A program made the position numbers and the translations under genes. This document shows, piece after piece, positions 44,446 to 54,901 of a stretch of 64,000 bases of DNA; the stretch's first letter is position 1, and each line of letters begins with the position of its first letter. Location of the stretch: contig JAVRFU010000151.1 in NCBI GenBank assembly GCA_032717465.1, forward strand, positions 62,001 to 126,000, read 5' to 3'. The DNA is from Coenobita brevimanus (Eukaryota > Arthropoda > Malacostraca > Decapoda > Coenobitidae). The notes below the pieces were generated by a model. That model worked only from the letters and a program-made list of their open reading frames with translations, did no database searches and had not been told where the DNA came from.

Positions 44446-44689
44446 TACAGTAATAGTAATGATGATGATGTTACAGTATTATGGTTTTTCTATGTCAGGT
44501 GGGGTGGAAGGGTCACTGTTCGGTAACTTTGAGGCTCAGGAAGTGTGTGGGTTCCATGCGTCTTCATCTGGGAACACAACAACTTGGACCTGGGGCAGCA
44601 GAGTTCCTCCGCAGGACCACACACTTAGCACATCAGAATGTTGTTGCATGTAACTGTGCTCTGCTTAAAGGTCTGATAGGCTGTCTTGG
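44446..44689. other. Unassigned stretch with overlapping open frames
   Basis: Frames are open on the + strand from about 44481 (GHCSVTLRLRKCVGSMRLHL and other frames), GC-richer than its surroundings. No TSR1 segment or other family was recognised. It could be a transcribed exon or chance. Confidence 0.25.
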
Positions 44690-45015
44690 CCAGACATCTG
44701 AATCCTGTAAGGGGTGGCCACAAACAAATCACCTCCATACTGCCCTCTCCCCCACAATCTAACTGCCCTGCTCCCACCTCATGCCCCCCTGTCTCATATA
44801 CCTCTCTACTCCATCCCTCCATCTCATCCTTGGCCTCCCCCTCCCTCTCCCTGCTTCCACCTCACTCACATACACTCTCCTCGTCAGTCTTTCACTCTCC
44901 ATCCTCTCCATATGGCCAAACCACCTCATTGTACGGTATTTCTCCTAATGCTTTCTATCACATCCACATCCTCACCACAACGCTCCTTCACTTCCTCATT
45001 TGTCAGTCTGTCTTC
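44690..45015 (-). mobile_element. Divergent LINE-A 3' fragment
   Basis: The complement of GGCCACCCCTTACAGGATTC lies at the left and the GGCCATATGGAGAGGATGGA region near 44900. The layout matches LINE-A with many substitutions, closest to the variant at 39418-39626. Confidence 0.78.
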
Positions 45016-45953
45016 ACTCTCTAGTAAGTGTCTGAATGTGTCTGCATTGTTATGTTTTGGCTCTAGGCCCATCTGGACATGATGAATTTGGTGGTCCTGT
45101 TTTTTAGTACTGAGGTGAGTCAGGATTCTGATGGCTTGAATGGTAAGTCAGTGAATATGTGGGGATTTGATTAGGTATGCTCTTGATAGGTTTCCTGTCT
45201 TGATTTTCCTTGTTTTTTTAACCCTACTGCAGGTAGAAAGAGGTCAGGATGATGATGATTATGATGATGGATATAATTTTCTTCCTATTGTCTCTTCCTG
45301 TTGAAAGGCAGAGAAATTCAGCATATGGGAAATTTTTTTTTAACCCCAGTACTATTTAATAACTGTTTTTTTTTTTGTGTGTGTATGTGTGTGAACCTGG
45401 TGGACTGAAGATTGAAATTGCTCGTGTATTTTACCATCACTTTGGTGGATAGGGAGGGGATTAGGGGTGTTTGTAGACCCAGGAGGGGAGCTGTCCAACT
45501 ATACATGTTCCACACCATATGAAGGCATCCCTCTGCAGCATTATTCCTTGTAAAAAGAGCAGTTATATTCAGCTTACAGGAATTTTTTTTTTTCTCCTAT
45601 CAGCATGATAGACTTAATTTATGTACGATAGTGCCAGGTGATCGGACTAATTACCCAAAGGTGATTTTAATCGTGTTACCATCACATGTTTCTGTTCACT
45701 TTATCTCGCTCAGTTTATTCCTGCCAGTGTCTTTTTAATTTTATTCTTAACATCTTCTAACCATTTTATTCTCAGCTTAGAATAGGCATTTCAAACTGGA
45801 GGGGCGATTATAAGTCCCGACTCCCAACATACGAGGCCTTGCTTGGGTTGAATGAAATCACATGATACTAACTAAAGATAGATATCACCTGAGGGTCAGT
45901 GAATTAATCAAGGGTCTTGGATGAAAAGTGTTAATTTATAATATATTCTTCAG
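45016..45953. other. Unassigned sequence with GAT array
   Basis: A GGTCAGGATGATGATGATTA stretch at about 45243-45272 looks like a LINE-E tail remnant. Otherwise nothing is recognised. Confidence 0.35.
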
Positions 45954-46064
45954 GTTCTGACATTGAATCTGCCTTATGGAAGCTTCATGGTCATGGAATC
46001 TCCGTTGTTGAAAATAACTGTTTTGACGGTCATCCACTTCTCAGTCAACTGCTTCCACTATCAA
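45954..46064 (+). other. Candidate exon of unknown gene
   Basis: Between TATTCTTCAG and TCAA|GTAAGC a frame reads SDIESALWKLHGHGISVVEN and then CFDGHPLLSQLLP, with a composition like a soluble protein. It does not correspond to the TSR1 region expected next, and a second frame is also open here. Splice sites plus composition are the only support. Confidence 0.25.
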
Positions 46065-46185
46065 GTAAGCAGCCACCTGATGATTTTGTGTTTGTGTATT
46101 TACCTACCTAGTTTACGTAACTGTATTATACAGGATTTGCTCTAAGCTTGTCATGTCTACGGTTAGATACCCTCTGAATAGACCT

Positions 46186-46500
46186 CGTATATGCATGCAC
46201 ATTTACCTACACATACACATGCAGGCATATGCATGTACACATGCACATACAGGTCCATATACGTGCACATATGCTTACACGTACACATACAGCCAAATTT
46301 ACGTACCATACTTATACACATATAGGCACATTTACTGTACATATACGTACAGATACAGGCACATTTATGTACACATACATATAGTCATGTTTTGATATGC
46401 ATAGTCACATTGAAATTCACATACACTGAGCCACATTTATACATATGTATTCATATACAACCATATTTACATGCACATATAAGTACATAAACAGATAGAG
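46186..46500. repeat. Degenerate ACATAC/ATGCAC minisatellite
   Basis: About 315 bp of irregular units built from ACATAC, GCACAT and TACACAT, without a fixed period. The open frame of Tyr/Thr/His across it is a by-product of the repeat. A GA array follows at 46555-46573. Confidence 0.8.
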
Positions 46501-46584
46501 AGATATTGAATACATACATTACCACACAGTGTAGAGTTGTGAGATAAAAAAAAAAGAGAGAGAGAGAGAGAGAAGAAACGTGGG

Positions 46585-46720
46585 GATGAAGTCATACATT
46601 GTGACCCCAGGGATAAGGGACTGAACAGAGGCTGTTAGAAATCAAGCAGGATGGAGAACCATAAAGTGACAAAGGCCAACACATTAAGCATGTTGGAGCC
46701 TGTATAAACATATTGAAACA
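46585..46720 (+). mobile_element. LINE-B 3' fragment
   Basis: It contains GTGACCCCAGGGATAAGGGA and GACTGAACAG followed by the LINE-B 3' end AAGCATGTTGGAGCC. It is strongly decayed, with indels. Confidence 0.75.
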
Positions 46721-47088
46721 ACGCTGCTCTGTGGTGGAACTCTGAAGGTGCCATGAAAAAAAAAAAATAATAATAATAAGTTGTCTATCCTCCATTTTAT
46801 TTTTTTCTTCTGTTTGTTTAGCCAGGGAAGAAGGAAGCAGAGGCTGAAAGCCTATAAAATTGTTCCCTTCAGGAAAAAATAAGAAGTGATTAATTCAAAA
46901 TCTGTTCATTTAGATTTTAGAGATACCAAGACACAGTGTGCTGAAAAGACTGGCGGGAAATACAGGAAAAGGAAGACAGTTCCAGAGTTGACCTGTTGCA
47001 TTCATGAAGGACTGGAAGTATCTGTTAATTCTTTCATTAGAGTTGGACAGAAAAGACTCATTAAATTTAATGGTGCCATGACTCATTC
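46721..47088. other. Unassigned sequence before LINE-A
   Basis: A 68-codon open frame (46886-47092) is present but not recognisable. No repeat relation noticed. Confidence 0.3.
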
Positions 47089-48257
47089 TTAGATCTTTAG
47101 GGAAAAGTTTCTAGAGAAGGGAAAGAAGTTGTATGCGGCTTTCATGGATTTGGAGAAAGCATATGACAGGGTGGATAGACAAGGATTGTGGAAAGTATTA
47201 AGAATATATGGAGTAGATGGGAAGTTGTTGAATGCTGTGAAGAGTATGTATGATGTTGCTAAGGCTGCAGTGCGTGTTGATGGTGAACTAAGTGAATTTT
47301 TCTCTTTGAAGGTTAGGTTGAAACAGGGATGTGTCATGTCTCCATGGTTGTTCAATCTGTACATGGATGGGGAAATAAAAGAGGTACAAGGTAAGGTAGT
47401 GGATGTTGGAGTGCCCCTGGTGAGAGAGGATAGAGTTTGGAAACTCCCTGTACTGTTGTTTGCAGATGATACTGTGTTGTTGAGTGAAGACGAAGGGGAG
47501 CTGCAAGGCTTGGTGGATGAGTTTGGGAAAGTGTGTAAGAAACGGAATCTAAAGATGAATGTAGGGAAGAGTAAAGTGATAGTCTTTGAGAGAGGTGAAG
47601 TCAGTGAATGGACAGCGAGGTTGGATGATGAGGAATTGGAAAATGTGAGTACGTTTAAGTACTTGGGTAGTGTGATGAGTAAGGATGGAGGTTTGGAGGA
47701 TGAAGTGTTTGAAAAGGTACAGTAGGGAAGAAAGGTTGCTGGTTCCTTGAAAGCAGTGATAAGAAACAGGGAAGTGAGCATGGAAGTGAAAAAGTTACTA
47801 CATGACAGTATTGTGATACCAACTCCAACATATGGAAGTGAAGCTTGGACGTTGTTGGAAGGACACAGTCAAGAGTGAGAGCAGTGGAAATGAGTTATTT
47901 AAGAGGACCCTGTGGAGTCACAAGGAGAGACAGGCTGACGAGTGAGCATATAAAGGAGCGTTGTGTTGATGTGGATGTGATAGGAAGTGTTATGAGGAAC
48001 ACACTGAGGTGGTTTGGCCATGTGGAGAGGATGGAGGGTGAAAGACTGACGAAGAGAGTGTATGTGAGTGAGGTGGAGGGGGGAAGAGGGAGGGGGAGGC
48101 CAAGGATGAGATGGAAGGATGGGGTGGAGAGGTATATGAGAGAGGGGGGTGTGAGTTCGGAGCAGGGGAGTGAAATGGCGGGGGACAGGGCGACTTGGAG
48201 GCGATTTGTTTGTGGCCACCCCAAACGGGATTGAGGCGTCTGGCAATAGATAGATAG
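47089..48257 (+). mobile_element. LINE-A copy at the junction before block copy 2
   Basis: It starts at ATTCTTAGATCTTTAGGGAA (compare 1963) and carries the RT catalytic part: FMDLEKAYDRVDRQGLW, QGCVMSPWLFNLYMDG and FADDTVLLSEDEGELQ (47129-47725). A stop lies at 47723. A lost base near 47864 shifts the frame, which then stays open (47845-48234) to the proper end GDRATWRRFVCGHPKRD. It ends with ATAG repeats that adjoin SINE-Y, exactly as at 25613. Confidence 0.9.
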
Positions 48258-48467
48258 ATTTATTTATTTTTTTAGTTTTACGCTTTGTCCCTTTTTGTCA
48301 ATAAAGGCTAAGGTGTTGCCCCTGGGTAGGGGACTTAGGTTTTTGGAGTGTGTAGCACTTTATGACCGGATGCCCTTCCTGACATCTACCAGTGACCCTT
48401 GGGTGGATTCGAATCTCTGACTTTTCGTTCAGAACGCTCTAACCCACTGAGCCATGGCAGCTTCAGT
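48258..48467 (-). mobile_element. SINE-Y, second copy
   Basis: Equivalent of 25612-25817, with the same tRNA-like box A and B on the minus strand and the A-rich tail against LINE-A. Confidence 0.82.
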
Positions 48468-50371
48468 CATCATCATGGCTAATCATTAATAGGTTACAGA
48501 ATCATGAAAACCATTTAGAATAAGGCCCTAATTGCAAAACCTTTGTATAGCAGTTGTTCCCAACATTTTCCATTCTATGACACTGTGGACAAAATGCAAT
48601 AACTTTGTGACTGTCATCAACATCTTTTGAAGAAGAAAGCAACAAATTGTTGCCTGAATGAATGTGTTGGATGTGAGATTTTAAAAAACTCATAACTTGA
48701 AGTGGTCAGTCATAAGGTAGAAATTGTATTTTTTTTTTACTAACTTGAATATCAATGGCTGAGCCATAGTAAGGGTACAATATGGGTTGATCTTTCATGT
48801 GGATATGATTGCTCTGCTTTGATCGGTGCTTGCCATCTTGGAAAATTCTGTTTAGCAGAGACAGGGAAGTGAAAATGAGCTTGCTGATATTTGCTGATGG
48901 TAGGGTAGTATCCCATTCCCTCCCAAACATTAGTCATAAACTTATCGTCCCAAATGTCTTAAAAAAAGAAAAAGGTACAGTATGAAGTTCTTTCTCCAGT
49001 GACTCCAGATACTTTGAGATTAGTGTCATGAACCCTTCCACATGAAACTAAGGTGTCAGGATATCCATAGGATTATTCTTGACCCCCCCCCTTACTTTTT
49101 AGCATAACTTTGTTCAAGTAGATGTGTTTTAATTACCTTTGATTGGTAGTTGTCATTTCTACACCAAAGAAAATCATCTACAGTAATCAAGATAGAATAC
49201 CTAAGTGATTGTTGGTACATATGGAGCTAAGTTAGCATTTTATTTAATCTGTTGCCTGAAAATGCTCTGCTGATAGATGTTTTTTTGGGGGGACCCACAT
49301 TTTGAGGAGCTTATTTGTAACTGTAAATACCATAGCTAGGTCTGGTGCTCTTTGATGAAGTAAAGAAGGTACAGAACCTAATCACACAATCTTTGCACTA
49401 CTGTATACATGAATTGCACAAGAAAAATCAAAAGAGAGTTGGTACAAACAGCACAGTAATGGCAAACATGGCATGAGCCTCCATTTATCATAACTGACAT
49501 TTGGCAGTGGAGAGATAATGGAGAGAGATGCCTTCATGCAGCAGTAAAAAGTCATCCCCCAATTTCCCCGTTATACCCCAAAAGAAGGATGTTGGACTTA
49601 AGGAGAAGGACAGTTTCAGCCTGCATTCCACCAGGTTTATATTTAAATGAGCTTGGAGCAGCAAGAACAACAACATAGTGGCAGTTATTAGCACTGGTGG
49701 TGAGTCAGTAACTGCATGAAGACTTCTGGATTTCTTTAAATGTATACACTATATCTCATAACTTTTTTTTCATGTAACAGTGCCCTTCCCCCTTTCTCTA
49801 GGCAAAATGCATGCAAAATGACATTCCAGTGCATCCCTACTAGCATCCATACTTCCTCTGTCAGATGCACTGCTCATAGTCATCTATCTATCTATCTATC
49901 TATATACCTAGGCTGCTTCCCCCAAGGAAAGGGAGGTAGCCGAGACAGGACGACACACTCTCCATTTACTTATCCATTTAAACACATTCATTCACATCTT
50001 AGCCCCAAAGGGGAGAACGGACAGATCCTCACCGCACCACACCGCACAAGGGTCAACTGCGCAATGCAATCAGTGACATCCGCAGCAGGGCCCGACAGCA
50101 GAACTGGTTTACCCCTGCCACATCATAACATACCCATCCCCTTACCCGCACCTGACCTGACTAACTGATCAGACCAAATGCGGGAGAATATCCCCTCAGG
50201 GCTGCGTCATCACTTATTTATTCACAATTTCTCTCCATTTATTTCTGTCACGCACAGCCACTCTTCCTTGCTCAACAGACATCCCTCTCGCATCCAGCGC
50301 TCTCTTCACACTGTCCATCCATCCTATTCGTGGTCTTCCTCTCAGCCTTACACCTCTCACATCAGATCTAG

Positions 50372-52687
50372 TTATCTTTTCACCAATCGCTCATTATCCA
50401 TTCTCTCCATATGCCCAAACCATTGCAACACCCTCTGCTCAACTCTACCAGCCATCTCCTGAACAACTCCAGTTCTCCTTCGCACTTCATCATTTCGCAC
50501 CCGATCCATATGCGTCACTCCACACATACTCCTCAGACACCTCATCTCCATTACATTCAAACTTTTCCTCTCTGCTACACCCATATTCCATGTTTCAGCC
50601 CCATATAATGCAGTCGGTACCACAACACCCTCATACAGCCTTCTCTTTACATCCATTCTAAGCGAACGACATTTAAACACTTTTTTCATTCCTCCCAGTA
50701 CCTTTCCTACTTCATTTATTCTAAACTTCACTTCTGCATCTATTCTTCCATCCACAGCAACATGTGACCCTAGATATTTAAAACAATCTACCTCCTCAAG
50801 CAACGCACCATTCAAAACTATATTCATCCCCCTACCATCTATCAACCTCGTACACTTCATCACTTTACTCTTATTCTCATTTACTTTCAATTTCCTCCTT
50901 TCACACACCCTTCCAAACTCCTCTACCAACTGTCTCAATCTCTCCTCTGAATCAGTCACCAGTGCAGTATCATCTGCAAACAGCAGCTGCTTCAGATTCC
51001 AATCTCCACCATCAACATTTACCAGACTCAGACCACCTAAAACTCTTGCATTCACCTCCCTTACAACACCATCCATGTAAATATTAAACAACCAAGGTGA
51101 CACCACACATCCCTGTCGCAGCCCCACTCTCACGGGAAACCAATCACTCACAGCATTTCCCACTCTTACACATGCTCTACTATTTACATAAAAACTTTTC
51201 ACCCCTTTTAGTAACCTACCATCAAGTCCATACAATCTTAAAACAGTCCACAAAGCCTCCCTATCAATTCTATCATACGCTTTCTGTAAATCCATAAATG
51301 CCCAAAACACATCCTTGCCTTTCGCTAAATACTTTTCACACACTTGTCTCACAGCAAACACCTGATCAACGCATCCCCTCCCTCTCCTAAAGCCACACTG
51401 CTCATCACTAATCACTCCCTCTGTACCCTCTCTAACTCTCATAATTAACACTCTACCATACACCTTACCTACAACACTCAACAGACTTATACCCCTAAAG
51501 CTAGTACATTCATACTTATCACCCTTGCCTTTATACAATGGGACCACACAAGCACTTGCCCAGTCAATTGGCACCATACCTTTCTCAAAGCACACATTCA
51601 ACAATCTTACTAACCAGTCAACAATAGTCACTCCACCACCCTTCAGGCATTCCACAGCACACCCATCCATACCTGCAGCTTTCCCTGTTTTCATCTCCTT
51701 TACTGCCTTCTCCACTTCCTCCTTCGTGATCAAAGAATCATTCAACTCTCCCAACACATTTATTCCTTGCACCCTTCCATCCGCCACAATCTCAGCCACC
51801 CTTTCCTCCTCTACATTTAATAATCTTTCAAAATACTCTGCCCATCTCTTCCTTACTGCATCCTTCTCAATTAACATCCTTCCATCCTCTGCTTTTACTC
51901 GTTCTTCCTTCCCAGACTCTCCCTTTTGCACCCTTTTCACCTCCTTCCAAAACATTTTCTTATTCTGTTGAAAATTCTCTGTCAGCCGCCTACCCCACCT
52001 CTCATCTGCTGCCACTTTAGCATCACGCACAGCCCTTCTCGCTCTATTCCTCTTTTCCTTATACCTTTCATATGACATCTCATCCTTCCTCTGCAGCCAC
52101 ACTTCATATGCACGTCTCTTCTCGGCCACAGCCATACTTACTTCCTCGCACCACCATTCATTTCCTTTTCTTACACCACCACCCACACGTCTCACACCAC
52201 ACACCTCTTCTGCATGCCCCACCACAGCACTCTTAAACAATTGCCATTCCTCCTCCACGCTGCCATTTTCCCGATCTTTCACTGCGTTCCACTCACCTTT
52301 CAATTTCTCCTGATACTCTATCTTTTTCTCTCTTTTATCCAACTCACTCACTTTCAAAATCTCCCTGCCACACCTAACCCTCCTAGCTCTCACCCATCTC
52401 TTACCTACTCTTAACTTTCCCTCCACCAGGTAGTGGTCAGACATACCTCCACCCTCCCCTCTCAGAACTCTCACATCCAACAATCTTCCTATTACATTCC
52501 TAGACACAACCACATAGTCCATCAAAGCTCTATCAACAACCCTTCCACCCTCCTGTCTCACCCATGTATACTTATAAATATCTTTCTTCTCAAACAGCGT
52601 ATTCCCAATCACCATCTCTCGCTCAACACACATCGCTATCATTCGTTCCCCATTTTCATTTCTTCCAGGCACAATCATGCATACCAA
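50372..52687 (-). CDS. LINE-D reverse transcriptase ORF (771 codons)
   Basis: N-terminal residues still belong to the endonuclease (VDRALMDYVVVSRN and GMSDHYLVEG with the SDH box, about residues 50-90). After a basic linker come RT blocks: GKAAGMDGCAVECLKGG (about 335), FRGISLLSVVGKVYGRVL (about 410), EQCGFRRGRGCVDQVFAVRQ (about 440), FMDLQKAYDRIDREALW (about 480), LRQGCVVSPWLFNIYMDG (about 540) and catalytic FADDTALVTDSEERL (about 590). The C-terminal VLQWFGHMERMDNERLVKR is followed by a stop at 50372. The next frame continues ITRSDVRGVRLRGRPRIGW to about 50220, so one base is lost in an A-run. RT in such elements copies RNA at the nicked target. Confidence 0.92.
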   Translation of the reverse strand: MVCMIVPGRNENGERMIAMCVEREMVIGNTLFEKKDIYKYTWVRQEGGRVVDRALMDYVVVSRNVIGRLLDVRVLRGEGGGMSDHYLVEGKLRVGKRWVRARRVRCGREILKVSELDKREKKIEYQEKLKGEWNAVKDRENGSVEEEWQLFKSAVVGHAEEVCGVRRVGGGVRKGNEWWCEEVSMAVAEKRRAYEVWLQRKDEMSYERYKEKRNRARRAVRDAKVAADERWGRRLTENFQQNKKMFWKEVKRVQKGESGKEERVKAEDGRMLIEKDAVRKRWAEYFERLLNVEEERVAEIVADGRVQGINVLGELNDSLITKEEVEKAVKEMKTGKAAGMDGCAVECLKGGGVTIVDWLVRLLNVCFEKGMVPIDWASACVVPLYKGKGDKYECTSFRGISLLSVVGKVYGRVLIMRVREGTEGVISDEQCGFRRGRGCVDQVFAVRQVCEKYLAKGKDVFWAFMDLQKAYDRIDREALWTVLRLYGLDGRLLKGVKSFYVNSRACVRVGNAVSDWFPVRVGLRQGCVVSPWLFNIYMDGVVREVNARVLGGLSLVNVDGGDWNLKQLLFADDTALVTDSEERLRQLVEEFGRVCERRKLKVNENKSKVMKCTRLIDGRGMNIVLNGALLEEVDCFKYLGSHVAVDGRIDAEVKFRINEVGKVLGGMKKVFKCRSLRMDVKRRLYEGVVVPTALYGAETWNMGVAERKSLNVMEMRCLRSMCGVTHMDRVRNDEVRRRTGVVQEMAGRVEQRVLQWFGHMERMDNERLVKR

Positions 52688-53141
52688 CTACGCCTTCAAC
52701 TGCTACATTTCCCACTCTAGCATTCAGATCTCCCATCATTACCACATTCACATTCGCTCCAAAACTCTGCAGACACTCATCAACATCATTCCAGAAAGAC
52801 TCCCTCTCTTGTTCATCCCTTTCACTACCAGGCCCATATGCACTCACAAACACCCACAACTCACGTTCAAATTTCGCTTTCACCCACATCAGTCTCGATG
52901 ACACCTCCTTCCATTCAATCACACACTGCTGTACTTCCGGACTCACTAACAAGGCCACACCTTCTCTTGCCCTTCCTCTATCAACACCTGACAATCTTCC
53001 ATTCACACTTCCAAACATAGATTCCCCCTTCCCTTTCATCTTCGTTTCACTCAAAGCTAACACATCCAACTTTCTTCTCACAAACATTCTCCCAATCTCC
53101 TCCCTTTTAGCCTCAATCGTACTACATCCACGCACATTCAT
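52656..53141 (-). CDS. LINE-D endonuclease ORF (161 codons, frameshifted at its end)
   Basis: It starts MNVRGCSTIEAKREEIGRMF and shows LALSETKMKGKGES (catalytic Glu), EGVALLVSPEVQQCV, VSAYGPGSERDEQERESFW and VVMMGDLNARVGN (the GDLN motif). Its last residues overlap, in another frame, the start of the 771-codon ORF at 52656-52687. A single-base change there splits one original protein of about 930 residues. It probably belongs to the RTE or a related AP-endonuclease LINE clade. Confidence 0.9.
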   Translation of the reverse strand: MNVRGCSTIEAKREEIGRMFVRRKLDVLALSETKMKGKGESMFGSVNGRLSGVDRGRAREGVALLVSPEVQQCVIEWKEVSSRLMWVKAKFERELWVFVSAYGPGSERDEQERESFWNDVDECLQSFGANVNVVMMGDLNARVGNVAVEGVVGMHDCAWKK

Positions 53142-53308
53142 AGACCCAATCTTCAGGGTACGGGGATAACTCCATCCCCCATCCCTTTCTCTGGCCTGTC
53201 TCTTTTTAGGAACTAAAAAACAGAGGAGGGGGTCCCTAGTCCCCTCACCCCGCCCCTTTTAGTCGCCTTTTACGACACGCAGGGAATACGGTGGCAGTAT
53301 TCTTCCTA

Positions 53309-53362
53309 ACACAACCTGGCCGCAGAGTAGTAGTACCACCCCATAATGCGGCCAGGCTGTGT
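53309..53362 (-). repeat. Strong hairpin at the LINE-D 5' end
   Basis: The minus strand reads ACACAGCCTGGCCGCA, a 22-base loop, then TGCGGCCAGGTTGTGT. In RNA this is a 16-bp stem with one G-U pair. A smaller stem GAATAC/GTATTC follows at about 53284-53302. Position at the 5' end suggests an RNA role or promoter architecture, but no known ribozyme core was identified by eye. Confidence 0.8.
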
Positions 53363-53371
53363 CCCCCCCGC

Positions 53372-53624
53372 CTATCATCCAGTCCTACATTGCCCCATGA
53401 GGAGCGTAGGAGCCCGGGGCTAGGCAGTTGGTCCCCACATTTAAGATGAGAGTGACCAGCCTCACTCATTCCAGAGTGGCATTACATGAGCAGTCAACTC
53501 TAACCACCCGTTGGATATAAACATTCACCGGCTCAATCCAATTGGAGTGCATAATTACCCACTAAACCACCAGGCACCAAAATTTGGTTATATGGTTACC
53601 ACTCAGCGTAGTAAATGGTTTCAT
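53372..53624 (-). mobile_element. SINE-X, second-copy equivalent of 27283-27533
   Basis: Same inverted SINE-X; LINE-D sits at its tail. Confidence 0.8.
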
Positions 53625-54070
53625 GAAATTTACTGCTTGTAAAGTATGGTTGAGTGTTTTGTTATAGTCATAGAAATTCAGTCTTGTTGGTTTGAAGAGA
53701 TTTGACAGATACCATGGCCCTATGTTATGGTAGTTTGGAAGTCCACATTTAATGCACGCCATCAGCTAGTCAGAAGTGGCCAAGATCCATGCAGTGGTCT
53801 GGTGAACTAATCACAACAATATTAGCAGGTAGGAAGCTTGAAACATTCCAGAGAGCAACAGTGAAACTAATTGGGATGACAGCCATGGAGAACATCCATA
53901 GTCTTTCAGCTGTGGCCATAATTGGTCTAAGATGTCAGAGAGGGAAGTATCCAGCAGGTAATATTATATAGATTGGAAAAAAAGTGCTGTCAATGGATCG
54001 GAGGCAGGAGTCAGAAGAGGAGACCATTGCAGAGTCCTGGACCTAAATGGGGGGGGGTGGATGGCCCTAT

Positions 54071-54901
54071 GACATATGAGGCCCCTAATAACATAGTGTA
54101 CCGAACGCCACATGTTGAAAATGGAGAAAAACGCAGTTAAAGTTGCATTACTTTCAAAATGCCATAACTTTAGAACTAGTGAATATTTTTTAGTGCTTTT
54201 TTTTTTTTTTTTTTTTTAGCATGAAGTGTTCCTGAGCTTCTTACTAATGTTTTGTGCCCACATCTGTGGCCTCCTCACTCTTTTTCTGTTATGAGAAGGA
54301 CCAGCAGCTTTTTGCTCACTACTAGAGTCACTCATGTTCTCGAGACAGTGAGAAAAAACACCAAAACAGCTCTGAAAATAGCCAGTTAATCCTTGCAGTG
54401 TTCTAGGCCGGCTGGTAAACAAAAAACTGCATCACATGGCAACAGATTCCCAGATCACAGTTGCCAATATCTTGCTGAGCTCTCTGCCTTTTCCATTTTC
54501 TGTACATTATGGCTAACTTACCCTTAAAATCATGCAATTTTATGCTAAAATATTCCATTATGTTAGAATGAGGTACAAAAATTAATAATGCCATAAAAAA
54601 AACTGCATGACTGTGAGCATAAAATAATGCTAGTACTGTATCTGATAACACCAGACAACACCTTGCTGGGAGGCACTTGGTACATTCTGTGACCAGCATG
54701 AAGGCTTGTCAATCCACTGAGGTGAAGCGGGCAGTGAGACTGTGTTACAGAAGGGGAATTAGGACCCTAATGCCATTTGCTTTCTGTACCTCGTGGTTGC
54801 TTTCCAGATCAAAGAGGGTTTGGGCTACATACTGGTATACTTAACTTGGTTTCGCTTGCAGTGGCGCTCAGTACACTATGTTATTAGGGGCCTCATATGT
54901 C
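54071..54901. mobile_element. 31-bp-TIR element, second copy
   Basis: Equivalent of 27984-28820, with the same perfect terminal inverted repeats. The central T-run is interrupted (TTTTTTAGTGC) and the element is 6 bp shorter. Confidence 0.75.

Larger units (their letters stand above)
49884..53371 (-). mobile_element. LINE-D, nearly complete RTE-like element, only in block copy 2
   Basis: The element replaces 38 bp of the empty site (27245-27282 in copy 1). On the minus strand it runs from a G-rich 5' end near 53371, through a strong hairpin and a conserved-looking leader (GTCGTAAAAGGCGACTAAAA), to an endonuclease, an RT and a short 3' end closing in TAGA repeats (49884-49905). The match of tail and CTAT-rich target suggests priming at the microsatellite-like site. 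Only about two frameshifts separate it from an intact reading frame. Confidence 0.93.

Noticed and set aside
46153..46395. Tyr/Thr/His-rich 80-codon frame
   Set aside because: Produced by the ACATAC/ATGCAC minisatellite; no start context or homology.
47089..47781. 230-codon minus-strand frame
   Set aside because: Antisense shadow of LINE-A.
52564..53169. 201-codon plus-strand frame
   Set aside because: Antisense shadow of the LINE-D endonuclease.
49884..53371. Retroviral or endogenous viral origin of the reverse transcriptases
   Set aside because: All RT proteins here have LINE-type blocks, AP-endonuclease domains and simple-repeat tails; no LTRs, gag, protease, integrase or envelope regions were seen.
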